A stretch of 13,020 nt of DNA from Victivallales bacterium (GTDB lineage: Bacteria; Verrucomicrobiota; Lentisphaeria; Oligosphaerales; Oligosphaeraceae): assembly GCA_017543165.1 (NCBI GenBank), contig JAFYGL010000342.1:1-13020 (forward strand), written 5' to 3'. The notes under the pieces were generated by a model. It was given only the letters and a program-made list of their open reading frames with translations, had not been told where the DNA came from and searched no databases. Position 1 is the stretch's first letter; the number at the start of each line of letters is the position of its first letter. Below, one piece after another: positions 6,677-13,020 of the stretch. Position numbers and translations under genes: made by a program.

Positions 6677-7517
6677 AAAGTGTGAAAAGTTCGTTGTCTG
6701 GTTTTGCCTTTTTCAATGCCGCCGATATTGCTGGTGCGCTGTCCTTGAAATATGCGCCGATGTTTTCCTGTGCGCCAGGGAAGAAATCAATTTTGGAATG
6801 ATAGCTGAATGACTTGGCGCAGATGTCCTTTCCAAGCAGGGCATTTGGATTCACAATGCGAAGGCCAGCACCGAATGCCTTGCTGAATTCCTCCTGCCAG
6901 AAGGGCAGGGCATATTCAAAGTGGGTGCAGCACAATGCCAGAAGCAGTTTCTTTGGAGGCGTCTTCCATAGCAAGACTGCCTCCTTTGCATAATCCGCAA
7001 TGCTGGCGCGTATTTCTGGCGCGGCGGGATTGCTCTCCAGGCGCGTCGCCAAGCCTGGACACGCCAGGGAACGTATGCGCCTGGAGGAAACATGCCTGGA
7101 AAAACGATATGAATACACGCCAGATTCAATGGTGGAATTGGTGCCGACTATCAGCATCGAGGCGTCTGGCATCTCCTGGACTGCCGCCGCCACTCCGTTC
7201 ACAGCCGCCTCTATTATGCCAGACACGGGGAACGGCGGCGTGTACCAGGCACGCATGCGGTCATAGATGATGGACAATGTATTGCAGGCGATGAGGCAGC
7301 AGTCTGGCTTGAATTTGGCCATGCCCTCGAACACATTGCGCAGCAGCATTTCCTGGCTCAATTTGCTGGGCAGCTTGTTGAAGCCGCCTTCCTGCGAGGG
7401 ATACGCATTGAAATACACAATGTCGCAAGGTTCGGCGCCCTGCGCCTTTTCATTGAAAAACCTGGCAGCCACATTCAGGCCGCCCAGACCTGAATCACAT
7501 ACAATTACCTTCTTCAT
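6675..7517 (-). CDS. Glutamate/aspartate racemase-like protein (MurI superfamily)
   Basis: A 280-residue, PLP-independent, two-cysteine amino-acid racemase fold. Catalytic signatures in order are D8-S9-G-L-G-G, C78-N79-T80, VGTNSTIESG (124-133, cf. VGTxGTIxS) and C197-T198-H199. All positions match the MurI layout (D10, S11, C74-T76, C185-H187), so a racemase is expected to be active. The loop FNAYPSQEGGF replaces the family's GDTARVPYG, which contributes to substrate binding, so glutamate specificity is uncertain; aspartate or another acidic residue or peptide is possible. The ATG overlaps the CapA-like stop by 4 bp (ATGA), indicating coupling. Being paired with CapA and an ATP-grasp ligase rather than with cell-wall mur genes argues against simple housekeeping murI. 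Confidence 0.85.
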   Translation of the reverse strand: MKKVIVCDSGLGGLNVAARFFNEKAQGAEPCDIVYFNAYPSQEGGFNKLPSKLSQEMLLRNVFEGMAKFKPDCCLIACNTLSIIYDRMRAWYTPPFPVSGIIEAAVNGVAAAVQEMPDASMLIVGTNSTIESGVYSYRFSRHVSSRRIRSLACPGLATRLESNPAAPEIRASIADYAKEAVLLWKTPPKKLLLALCCTHFEYALPFWQEEFSKAFGAGLRIVNPNALLGKDICAKSFSYHSKIDFFPGAQENIGAYFKDSAPAISAALKKAKPDNELFTL

Positions 7518-8686
7518 TTTCCAACTTCCCGTTTCAAAAAGTCCCTGACCAGTTCCACAAGCTCGGCAGGGGCATCGTCTATCGTGCCATCGGCAATCCT
7601 GTTCATTCCGTCAATCCATTGCATCCTGTGCTGCATGCAGCATACCCTGTTGCGCAGCATTGCGGCCCCTTTCGGCGCATCGTCCAGCATGGTCTGGCGT
7701 ATCTTCTCCAGTTCATCGCAGAAACCCTGAACCCCGTTGTACGCAAGCACCGCATTCCATGCCTGGTGCGCACCCGCCTCGCTCTGCAAGGGGGCGGACA
7801 GTTTGCCCATCAACTCATTGAAGTCCGCCTGCTCCTTTGCATCCAGCAGGCGCAAGCCGTCCTCACGTATCTTGTATGGAATGGGTCTATGGGACACAAT
7901 GCCTGTTTCATCAATCTGCATTTCCAGCATATAGCCCAACTTCCTGTAGAAAAGTTGCGCTGGCTGGTAGAACGCGAAGTTTCCCAGGCTGAAATATGCG
8001 GGGCATTTGCCAAATTTCACCATGCCCTGGGGCACATGCGGATGATGGCCCACAATAATGTCCGCCCCCGCCTCAGCCCACAGGCGGAATGCCTCATACA
8101 CGTAGAACGAGGGGAAGGGCTGGTTCTCCAGGCCGCAATGGGCGGATACTATGACTGCATTGTATTTCCCCTTTGCCTGCCGTATCTGCTCCGCCAGCAC
8201 CTCAGGCTCCCATGGACGCACACCTGGCGTGCTTTCCGTCGCGCCGCGCATGTCCTCGCCTTCTGAAATTGCCAGCAAAAGTATCTTCACGCCGTTCACG
8301 GTGATTTCCTGCGGCTGGCGCGCCTGCGCCAGATTGTCACCCGCGCCTACACAGGCAATGCCGTTATTTTCCAGAAGTTGCCTGGTTCTGAAGAAGCCCT
8401 CCGCATCTGAATCGAATGTGTGGTTGTTGGCGCAGATGGCGGTCTTGAAGCCGCCAGCAAGCAAGGAACCTACATGCTCTGGATTGCCAGAAAAGGCGGC
8501 CCCGCTCTTGGTAATGTGCCTGTCCCCTGTATAAAGAGGTGCTTCCAGGTTCACAATGCGATAATCCGCCTCGCGCAAAGGCCCCAGCAAATCGCCATAG
8601 ACCTTGCCTGGCTCGTCCCTCATCATATCCGCAAAGTTGCGTATGGGGGCAAAATCGGATGCAAAAATGATTTTGGATGTAGTCAT
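7514..8686 (-). CDS. CapA family metallophosphatase-like protein
   Basis: A 390-residue member of the CapA (PGA_cap) family, which is linked to poly-gamma-glutamate synthesis or anchoring and has a calcineurin-like metal-binding fold. Motifs: ASDFAP (D11), RIVNLEAPL (44-51), ANNHTFD (86-92), VSAHCG (180-185), GHHPHVPQG (213-221) and FSLGNF (232-237). I place the start at ATG 8686 (MTTSKIIF); an upstream in-frame start at 8743 would translate repeat copy 4. There is no signal peptide or membrane anchor, unlike many exported CapA proteins, so it probably acts in the cytoplasm. The spacer AAAAAAGAACC has no Shine-Dalgarno sequence. It is first gene of the capA-like/racemase/ligase operon. Confidence 0.88.
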   Translation of the reverse strand: MTTSKIIFASDFAPIRNFADMMRDEPGKVYGDLLGPLREADYRIVNLEAPLYTGDRHITKSGAAFSGNPEHVGSLLAGGFKTAICANNHTFDSDAEGFFRTRQLLENNGIACVGAGDNLAQARQPQEITVNGVKILLLAISEGEDMRGATESTPGVRPWEPEVLAEQIRQAKGKYNAVIVSAHCGLENQPFPSFYVYEAFRLWAEAGADIIVGHHPHVPQGMVKFGKCPAYFSLGNFAFYQPAQLFYRKLGYMLEMQIDETGIVSHRPIPYKIREDGLRLLDAKEQADFNELMGKLSAPLQSEAGAHQAWNAVLAYNGVQGFCDELEKIRQTMLDDAPKGAAMLRNRVCCMQHRMQWIDGMNRIADGTIDDAPAELVELVRDFLKREVGK

Positions 8687-8697
8687 GGTTCTTTTTT

Positions 8698-8745
8698 GCG
8701 GGCGCCGAGGCGGCGCCCACTCAGGTTGCCCTGGCGGGAACAACC
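8698..8745 (-). repeat. Dispersed intergenic hairpin repeat, copy 4
   Basis: Read on the minus strand: left arm GGTTGTTCCCGCC then AGGGCAACCTGA, stem (8711-8720 with 8698-8707) and loop CCT. One base of the far arm is changed (CGC end instead of CAC), which leaves a G-U wobble in RNA. The hairpin ends 11 nt before the CapA-like ATG. It occupies most of the 86-bp gap between the deacylase stop and the CapA-like start. Confidence 0.92.
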
Positions 8746-8772
8746 CTGGTGCGTCATGCTGGTTGATGTGGG

Positions 8773-10278
8773 CTAGTTTACAGGGATGAAGTCACCGTAG
8801 CGGCCCACCTTGTCGGGCAATGTGGCGTCCCATGCCACGTTGCCTGCGACAAGCACATATTTCATTCCAATTGGCATCGGGTCTTCCCCGCGGAAGCCTG
8901 CCTTGGATTCAAACTTGTCAGCGTCGAATATCACGATATCCGCAATGTACCCTGGTTTGAGGAGGCCGCGTTGCGGAATGCGGAATATCTGCGCTGGCAA
9001 TGCAGTCATCCTGCGCACCGCTTCAGCCACGCCGCACAATTTGCTTACTATCCTGAAGAACGTGGGGAATGTGCCAACCGCCCTGGGATGCCCGCCTAAT
9101 TGCGCACCTGCATCCAACTGCATTGAAATGCCGTCTGAACCAGCGCATACCCATGGCTGGGACAGTATCCTCATCATATTCTCCTGGGAGCATGACAGGA
9201 AAGCCGCGTTCTGGTCTGTGCCTTCCAACAATTCAAGCATGCAGGCCCTTTCCACGGAAAGGCCCTTCTCCTGGGCAATTTCCGCCAGTGTCTTCATCTT
9301 CCTGGTCAAAATCGTGGGCCCAAGTTCACGTGGACTGTGCTCCAGGGCCTTGACAATCTCCTCCTGGAACTCCGCCGAGCCTTCGCGCAGATGCTTCCCA
9401 AAGTCTGGATCCATGTTGTATGGGGAAGGCAGCACCTGCCCAATGCGCGTGGATGTGTAGATGTATGGATAGCGGTCCGCATGTACATCCATGCCAGACT
9501 GCTGCGCCTCCTGTATGTCCTGCAAAAGCCGGTCAATCTTGTGGAAGTTGCGGGGGAAGATTGTCTTGAGATGGCTGACTTCCAAGCGGCCCGACCCCGC
9601 ACGAGCCACTTCGATAGCCTCATGCAATGCCTCAAGCAACTGGTCGCCTTCACTGCGCATGTGAGTGGCGTGTATCTTGTTGGTGCCCTTGGTGACTGCC
9701 GAAAGTTCCAGCAACTCCGCAGTGTCGGAGAACTTGCCAGGGAAATAGGTGAGACCGCTTGTCCATCCAGCCGCTCCAACCTCGAAGGCTTCCTCGATCA
9801 TGCGCTTCATGGCCTTGATTTCATCCTTGCCGACCTTTACGTCTTGCCCGCCCATGACCTGCCTGCGTATGGAATTGTGCCCGCACAGCACCACCGTGTT
9901 GGTGGAAACAGAACGCTGCTTCAGCACGGAGACGTATTCCGCAAGGTTGTTCCAATGCATGTCATTCAACTCGCCTGGCACGCAGCTGGAGGAACTGCCG
10001 CAGTTGCCGTCCACCTCGGTAGTCACTCCCTGGAACAACTTCGAACGGTTCTCCGGGTAGGTAAGTTTGCGGGTCTCGCCGTGTGAATGCGCGTCAATGA
10101 AGCCTGGTGTGACAAGTTTTCCCGCCGCGTCTATGATGCGGTCCGCATTGTCCTGGAATGCACCTGCTTCGCCAATGGCCGAAATCAGGCCCTTCTCAAT
10201 GAGCAGGTCCTTCCTTTGTGGCGCATTTCCTGTTCCATCGCAAACTAACCCATTTTTAATGATTATTTTTACTTGCAT
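8773..10278 (-). CDS. N-acyl-D-amino-acid deacylase (D-aminoacylase family amidohydrolase)
   Basis: A 501-residue amidohydrolase expected to hydrolyse N-acyl-D-amino acids to the D-amino acid plus a carboxylate. Metal ligands and signatures: H64 and H66 in GFIDAHSHGE, C93 in GNCGSS (the bridging Cys of D-aminoacylases), H206 in ATHMRSEG, H236 in VSHLK, D382 in GSDGIS, and HPRAVGTFPTF (398-408). The N-terminal and C-terminal segments (IIKNGLVCDGTG; LLKPGYIADIVIFDADKF; YVLVAGNVAWD) form the urease-alpha-like beta sandwich. Length matches the family (about 480-530). No signal peptide is seen. It starts 11 bp after the ceramidase-like stop, so the two are an operon. There is no Shine-Dalgarno sequence. 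A dipeptidase specificity (acyl being another amino acid) is possible. Confidence 0.9.
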   Translation of the reverse strand: MQVKIIIKNGLVCDGTGNAPQRKDLLIEKGLISAIGEAGAFQDNADRIIDAAGKLVTPGFIDAHSHGETRKLTYPENRSKLFQGVTTEVDGNCGSSSSCVPGELNDMHWNNLAEYVSVLKQRSVSTNTVVLCGHNSIRRQVMGGQDVKVGKDEIKAMKRMIEEAFEVGAAGWTSGLTYFPGKFSDTAELLELSAVTKGTNKIHATHMRSEGDQLLEALHEAIEVARAGSGRLEVSHLKTIFPRNFHKIDRLLQDIQEAQQSGMDVHADRYPYIYTSTRIGQVLPSPYNMDPDFGKHLREGSAEFQEEIVKALEHSPRELGPTILTRKMKTLAEIAQEKGLSVERACMLELLEGTDQNAAFLSCSQENMMRILSQPWVCAGSDGISMQLDAGAQLGGHPRAVGTFPTFFRIVSKLCGVAEAVRRMTALPAQIFRIPQRGLLKPGYIADIVIFDADKFESKAGFRGEDPMPIGMKYVLVAGNVAWDATLPDKVGRYGDFIPVN

Positions 10279-10289
10279 AATTATAGCAT

Positions 10290-11606
10290 TTATTGTAATT
10301 TGGTTGGTGTTACGCTGATTTCCACTTGATTAACCTGCAGTTCGCAGTCATGTTCCTGTCCTTCCGGCAAAGGATAAAGTTCATCCCTCAAGTCAAACAT
10401 GGCATCTACAGCAGTTTTAATCATCTCAATGGATTTTCTGGGTGAGAAATGATGCATTCTCGCCTCGTATCCGCCTTGCACCAAAAAATTGGCGGGTGAA
10501 ATGTAATCCTGATATGCAGTGGACGCAAATGCAATGTACGCCTTTCTGAACGGGGAATGCCACTTGATTTCCTGGCCTAACTCCGCACAAAGCTCGCCTG
10601 GCACGCCAACAAAGCAGACATCGCCGATTGCCAGGCATTGCATCTCCAGGTCAATGGTGTCACGGTTAAGGTAATGCGTCGGCAGTCTATTTGGATTGTT
10701 GCGGAAGACAGACCTGAGAGGGACGGTCAAAGTCCTGCTCATGGCGCCAACCTTGGCATTTTCCATGCAGAAGCGCTTGGGATTGCGGATTGCGTCAATT
10801 AGGCCGCGGATTGCGCCTTTTGCCAGATTGATGCCCATTCTTCTGGCGGCGTCTTCCCCTAGCTCGTCCTCCTTGGGAATCATATCGCCGCAGGCACCGC
10901 TGACAAACATTGCGTCACAATCCGCCTCGGACATCAAGTACTCCCTGAAATATCCTGGATAATCAGCCGATATGCGCAGGGACCCCCTGCCTATGGAATG
11001 GCTTGCCAGTGGATGCGCGGCATAGTTGCCGATGATTAGCAGCGGAAATCTTGTGCCTGGCTTCATGAAGAAGAGCAGTCCCAGCTCCTGGTCCTTGAAG
11101 CCATCGGCCAGACGACGCAATTCGGCGCGGTGCGGCATGAAGCAGTCGTAGTTGTCCGCTGTCACAATGCGCCTGTTTATGTTCTCGTCTAGCTTCAGCG
11201 AATAGAAGAAGGGGCTGGCCTCCACCATTTTGCCTGGCAGCTTCTTGCATTCCTCGATGATGGTGGCTTCCAGCCAATCCAGGTACTTGTGGTCCACATG
11301 GTCGTCATACTTCGCCTCCGCGTTTGTCTGGGGGCCGCCGTGCGTATGGGTGCAGGTCAGCATCACATGATATTGGGGTATGCCCAGGATTTCGCCGCAG
11401 ATGCCACGTATTTTCCTGATGTAGGCCTCGTCAAAGCACTGCAGGTCAAAGCTGATGAGCAGCACCTTGCGCTCGCCGTCATCGGCAAAAAGGCCAGTCA
11501 TGTACAGATCGCTCAGCTTTGCAAGGGAGTAATCCTCCATTCCATAGCCAGAAATACGAACTCCCACCTCAGGGGAGATGATTTTGTTGAACCAGGAAAT
11601 CTTCAT
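10290..11606 (-). CDS. Neutral/alkaline ceramidase N-terminal-domain-like amidohydrolase
   Basis: A 438-residue protein resembling the short bacterial proteins annotated as neutral/alkaline non-lysosomal ceramidase N-terminal domain. Visible motifs: LTCTHTHGGP (83-92, cf. SATHTHSGP, zinc ligand His), IIGNYAAHPL (191-200, second His), RISADYPGYF (211-220) and MFVSGACGDMIP (233-244, cf. QGNxGDxSP). It lacks the C-terminal domain of true ceramidases and any signal peptide, so a cytosolic amide-bond hydrolase with another N-acyl substrate is likelier than ceramide. The start is ATG 11606 (MKISWFNK); the longer in-frame start at 11792 would read through repeat copy 5 and into the next gene. It leads the operon with the N-acyl-D-amino-acid deacylase. 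Confidence 0.78.
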   Translation of the reverse strand: MKISWFNKIISPEVGVRISGYGMEDYSLAKLSDLYMTGLFADDGERKVLLISFDLQCFDEAYIRKIRGICGEILGIPQYHVMLTCTHTHGGPQTNAEAKYDDHVDHKYLDWLEATIIEECKKLPGKMVEASPFFYSLKLDENINRRIVTADNYDCFMPHRAELRRLADGFKDQELGLLFFMKPGTRFPLLIIGNYAAHPLASHSIGRGSLRISADYPGYFREYLMSEADCDAMFVSGACGDMIPKEDELGEDAARRMGINLAKGAIRGLIDAIRNPKRFCMENAKVGAMSRTLTVPLRSVFRNNPNRLPTHYLNRDTIDLEMQCLAIGDVCFVGVPGELCAELGQEIKWHSPFRKAYIAFASTAYQDYISPANFLVQGGYEARMHHFSPRKSIEMIKTAVDAMFDLRDELYPLPEGQEHDCELQVNQVEISVTPTKLQ

Positions 11607-11623
11607 TGTTGTTAGTCTTGTTT

Positions 11624-11675
11624 TTATGTGGGCGCCGAGGCGGCGCCCACTCAGGTTGCCTTGGCGGGAACAGCC
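11624..11675 (-). repeat. Dispersed intergenic hairpin repeat, copy 5
   Basis: This is the best consensus copy. On the minus strand the left arm is GGCTGTTCCCGCC then AAGGCAACCTGA, with perfect 10-bp arms (11641-11650 with 11628-11637) and loop CCT. The A-rich tail ATAAAAACAAGACTAACAACA (21 nt) leads to the ceramidase-like ATG at 11606. It lies in the 91-bp gap after the glycosidase-like gene. Confidence 0.93.
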
Positions 11676-11697
11676 GCGAGGCGGGACAAGGTTGAGT

Positions 11698-13020
11698 TTA
11701 TTTGATGTAGAACAATCTAACGTCGTTCTTGGGGACATCAAAGGTGAACTTCTTGCCAGTTGGCTTGATTTTCTCGCCTGTGCGGGCGTCAACTATGGCC
11801 TTTGGCTTGAAAGGCAGCGGGAATGTGACCTTCGGTGGAGCCGCCTTGTAGTTGCCCACCAGCAGCATTGCCTCATTGCCTTTTTGCAGCAGGGTGTAAG
11901 TCATGTCCTTGTTGTCGCCTACAGTGGTCAGCAATTTGGAATCCATGATCAGGTCCTCGTATGGGCGCAACGCCTCCAATGCCTTTGCGTGGTAGTAGAA
12001 ATCCAGCGGCGAATCAAAGAAGTTGCGCTCGCAGAAATATGTGACGCCCATGGCGCCGTTCATGATTGCCTCCAGCACCAACTGCTCCACCTTGTATGAT
12101 TCGAACTCGCCGTAGGTGCCTGTGGAGAGCCATGGTATGATGTCCCTGTTGCCAAGAATCTGATGGTTCTTCCGTATGCAGTCATGCACGTCCTGCGCAC
12201 GCCCGCAGACATACAGGCTGGGCTGCGCCATCTTGAAGTTGTCGGGATAAAGATAATTCCAGTTTTCAATGGCGTACTTGGGCGCGGCGGCATGCCTGTT
12301 GTAGGAGCCTATGACTGGCATGGGTATGCCTGCGGCCTCGGCGCCTTTCCTCACGGCCTCCTTCACATCACCCATTATCTCGGTGCCTAGACCATACAGG
12401 AATTCATCCAGGGACTTGCCTGACTTCTCCAGAAGCGGGCGGCAACGCTGGCACAATGGCACCGACTTGGTGGCAGGCCCCCAAATCTCAATGTCATAGA
12501 ACACAAAATCAGGCTTGCTGTTCTTCACATTTTCGGCAATGCGCTCCATTTCCTTCTGGTAAAATTCGCCCCTGTAGGTGGGGCAAAGCCATGTGTTTGG
12601 GACGCCTGGCACCTGGCAGTAAATCTCATGTCCCGCCTTCTTCCCCTTTTCCATCACGTGGAAGCAAGATTCATTCATAATGACCTTGTAGCCCGCCTTG
12701 TGCGCATCATCCACATATTTCTGTTTTGCCTCCAGTTTTGCACCCTTGCCCCAGTAGCGGGGGAATGTGGAGACTGCAAAGAAGCCAAGGCGACGCCAGT
12801 TGTTCAAGAAGTCAGGCCAGGTCTGGCCCAGTCCATCGCTCATCCATGCCAGGCTTATTTGCATCCTCTTGAATGGCTCGATCTTCGGTGCCTCAACTAC
12901 CTTCAGTGGAACCGTGGTCTTGAACTGGGGCATTCCCTCTGAGATGCCGTAGATAGTTACATTGCCTGTGGTGCCCTTGGACGCCGCCAAGAAGAATACG
13001 GGCGAATTGACGGTCGTGCC
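11698..13020 (-). CDS. Putative TIM-barrel glycoside hydrolase-like protein, 5'-truncated
   Basis: The frame is open to the window edge, giving 440 visible residues and no start; a TTG at 12990 is not credible because the frame continues upstream. The first visible part (about 60 residues, GNVTIYGISEG, TVPLKVVEAPKIEPF) looks like the end of a beta-sandwich domain. A (beta/alpha)8-type region then starts at MQISLAWMSDGLGQTW, with FFAVSTFPRYWG, YKVIMNE, PDFVFYDIEIWGP, IIPWLSTGTYGEFE and GAMGVTYFCE typical of strand ends. DIEIW and TYGEFE contain candidate acidic catalytic residues. A C-terminal beta-sandwich (MLLVGNYKAAPPKVTFPL to LFYIK) closes it. This architecture is common in carbohydrate-active enzymes, but I do not recognise a GH family, so the substrate is unknown. 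It precedes repeat copy 5. Confidence 0.6.
   Translation of the reverse strand, partial: GTTVNSPVFFLAASKGTTGNVTIYGISEGMPQFKTTVPLKVVEAPKIEPFKRMQISLAWMSDGLGQTWPDFLNNWRRLGFFAVSTFPRYWGKGAKLEAKQKYVDDAHKAGYKVIMNESCFHVMEKGKKAGHEIYCQVPGVPNTWLCPTYRGEFYQKEMERIAENVKNSKPDFVFYDIEIWGPATKSVPLCQRCRPLLEKSGKSLDEFLYGLGTEIMGDVKEAVRKGAEAAGIPMPVIGSYNRHAAAPKYAIENWNYLYPDNFKMAQPSLYVCGRAQDVHDCIRKNHQILGNRDIIPWLSTGTYGEFESYKVEQLVLEAIMNGAMGVTYFCERNFFDSPLDFYYHAKALEALRPYEDLIMDSKLLTTVGDNKDMTYTLLQKGNEAMLLVGNYKAAPPKVTFPLPFKPKAIVDARTGEKIKPTGKKFTFDVPKNDVRLFYIK

Noticed and set aside
8687..8743. Longer N-terminus for the CapA-like protein
   Set aside because: The extension translates repeat copy 4 (PPRRPQKR), and family homology begins at MTTSKIIFASD, so ATG 8686 is preferred.
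10280..10285. TATAAT upstream of the deacylase ATG as a promoter
   Set aside because: It lies one base from the start codon in an 11-bp intra-operon gap, and I see no matching -35; an AT-rich gap explains it.
3786..11675. The hairpin repeats as intrinsic (Rho-independent) terminators
   Set aside because: On neither strand is the GC stem followed by a T tract. In the element's own orientation it is followed by an A-rich spacer and a start codon, and on the other strand by the GC-balanced left arm.
3786..11675. CRISPR array
   Set aside because: The copies are far apart, in both orientations and in separate intergenic gaps; there are no regular spacers and no cas genes.
11607..11792. Longer N-terminus for the ceramidase-like protein
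   Set aside because: The extra 62 residues come from repeat copy 5 and the 3' end of the neighbouring gene in another frame.

Overview
The window is ordinary bacterial chromosome of moderate GC. It has a plus-strand half (1-5482) and a minus-strand half (5702-13020) that converge near 5.5-5.7 kb. Gene starts are mostly poor in Shine-Dalgarno sequence, the RNase E/G protein carries a glutamine-rich insertion, and a TIM-barrel glycosidase-like protein lies beside a ceramidase-like amidohydrolase. Together these fit an uncultured member of the PVC group, such as Lentisphaerota or Kiritimatiellota. That placement is inferred from general character, not from a marker gene, and is low confidence.

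Plus strand. A tight housekeeping operon comes first: methionyl-tRNA formyltransferase (fmt, 5' end cut by the window), an RNase E/G family ribonuclease with a long Q-rich insertion in its S1 domain, and a class I SAM-dependent methyltransferase whose ATG overlaps the RNase stop codon. The tRNA methylthiotransferase mtaB and a small TIGR04076-family protein follow, each preceded by a copy of a dispersed repeat. At 5448-5650 there is a scar: a minus-strand fragment that looks like the C-terminus of a polytopic membrane protein, an inverted 22-bp copy of the mtaB 3' end, and an orphan copy of the repeat.

Minus strand, in transcription order from the right edge. A TIM-barrel hydrolase-like protein (5' end cut) is followed by a neutral ceramidase-like protein with an N-acyl-D-amino-acid deacylase, then by a CapA-like metallophosphatase, a glutamate/aspartate racemase-like protein and a D-Ala-D-Ala-ligase-like ATP-grasp enzyme. 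The last five form two tight operons separated only by 86 bp that holds a repeat. Their chemistry (N-acyl-amide cleavage, D-amino-acid release, amino-acid racemisation, ATP-dependent ligation, CapA) points to one D-amino-acid or D-peptide theme that I cannot match to a described pathway.

The most striking signal is a dispersed intergenic repeat of about 48-52 bp present five times. It has a conserved left arm and a 23-bp GC-rich palindrome (10-bp arms, 3-nt centre). Four of the five copies lie just upstream of the first gene of a transcription unit, pointing the same way as that gene, with the hairpin ending 9-21 nt from the ATG and an A-rich SD-less spacer between. No internal operon gene has one. 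The fifth copy has lost its gene and has its central triplet reversed.
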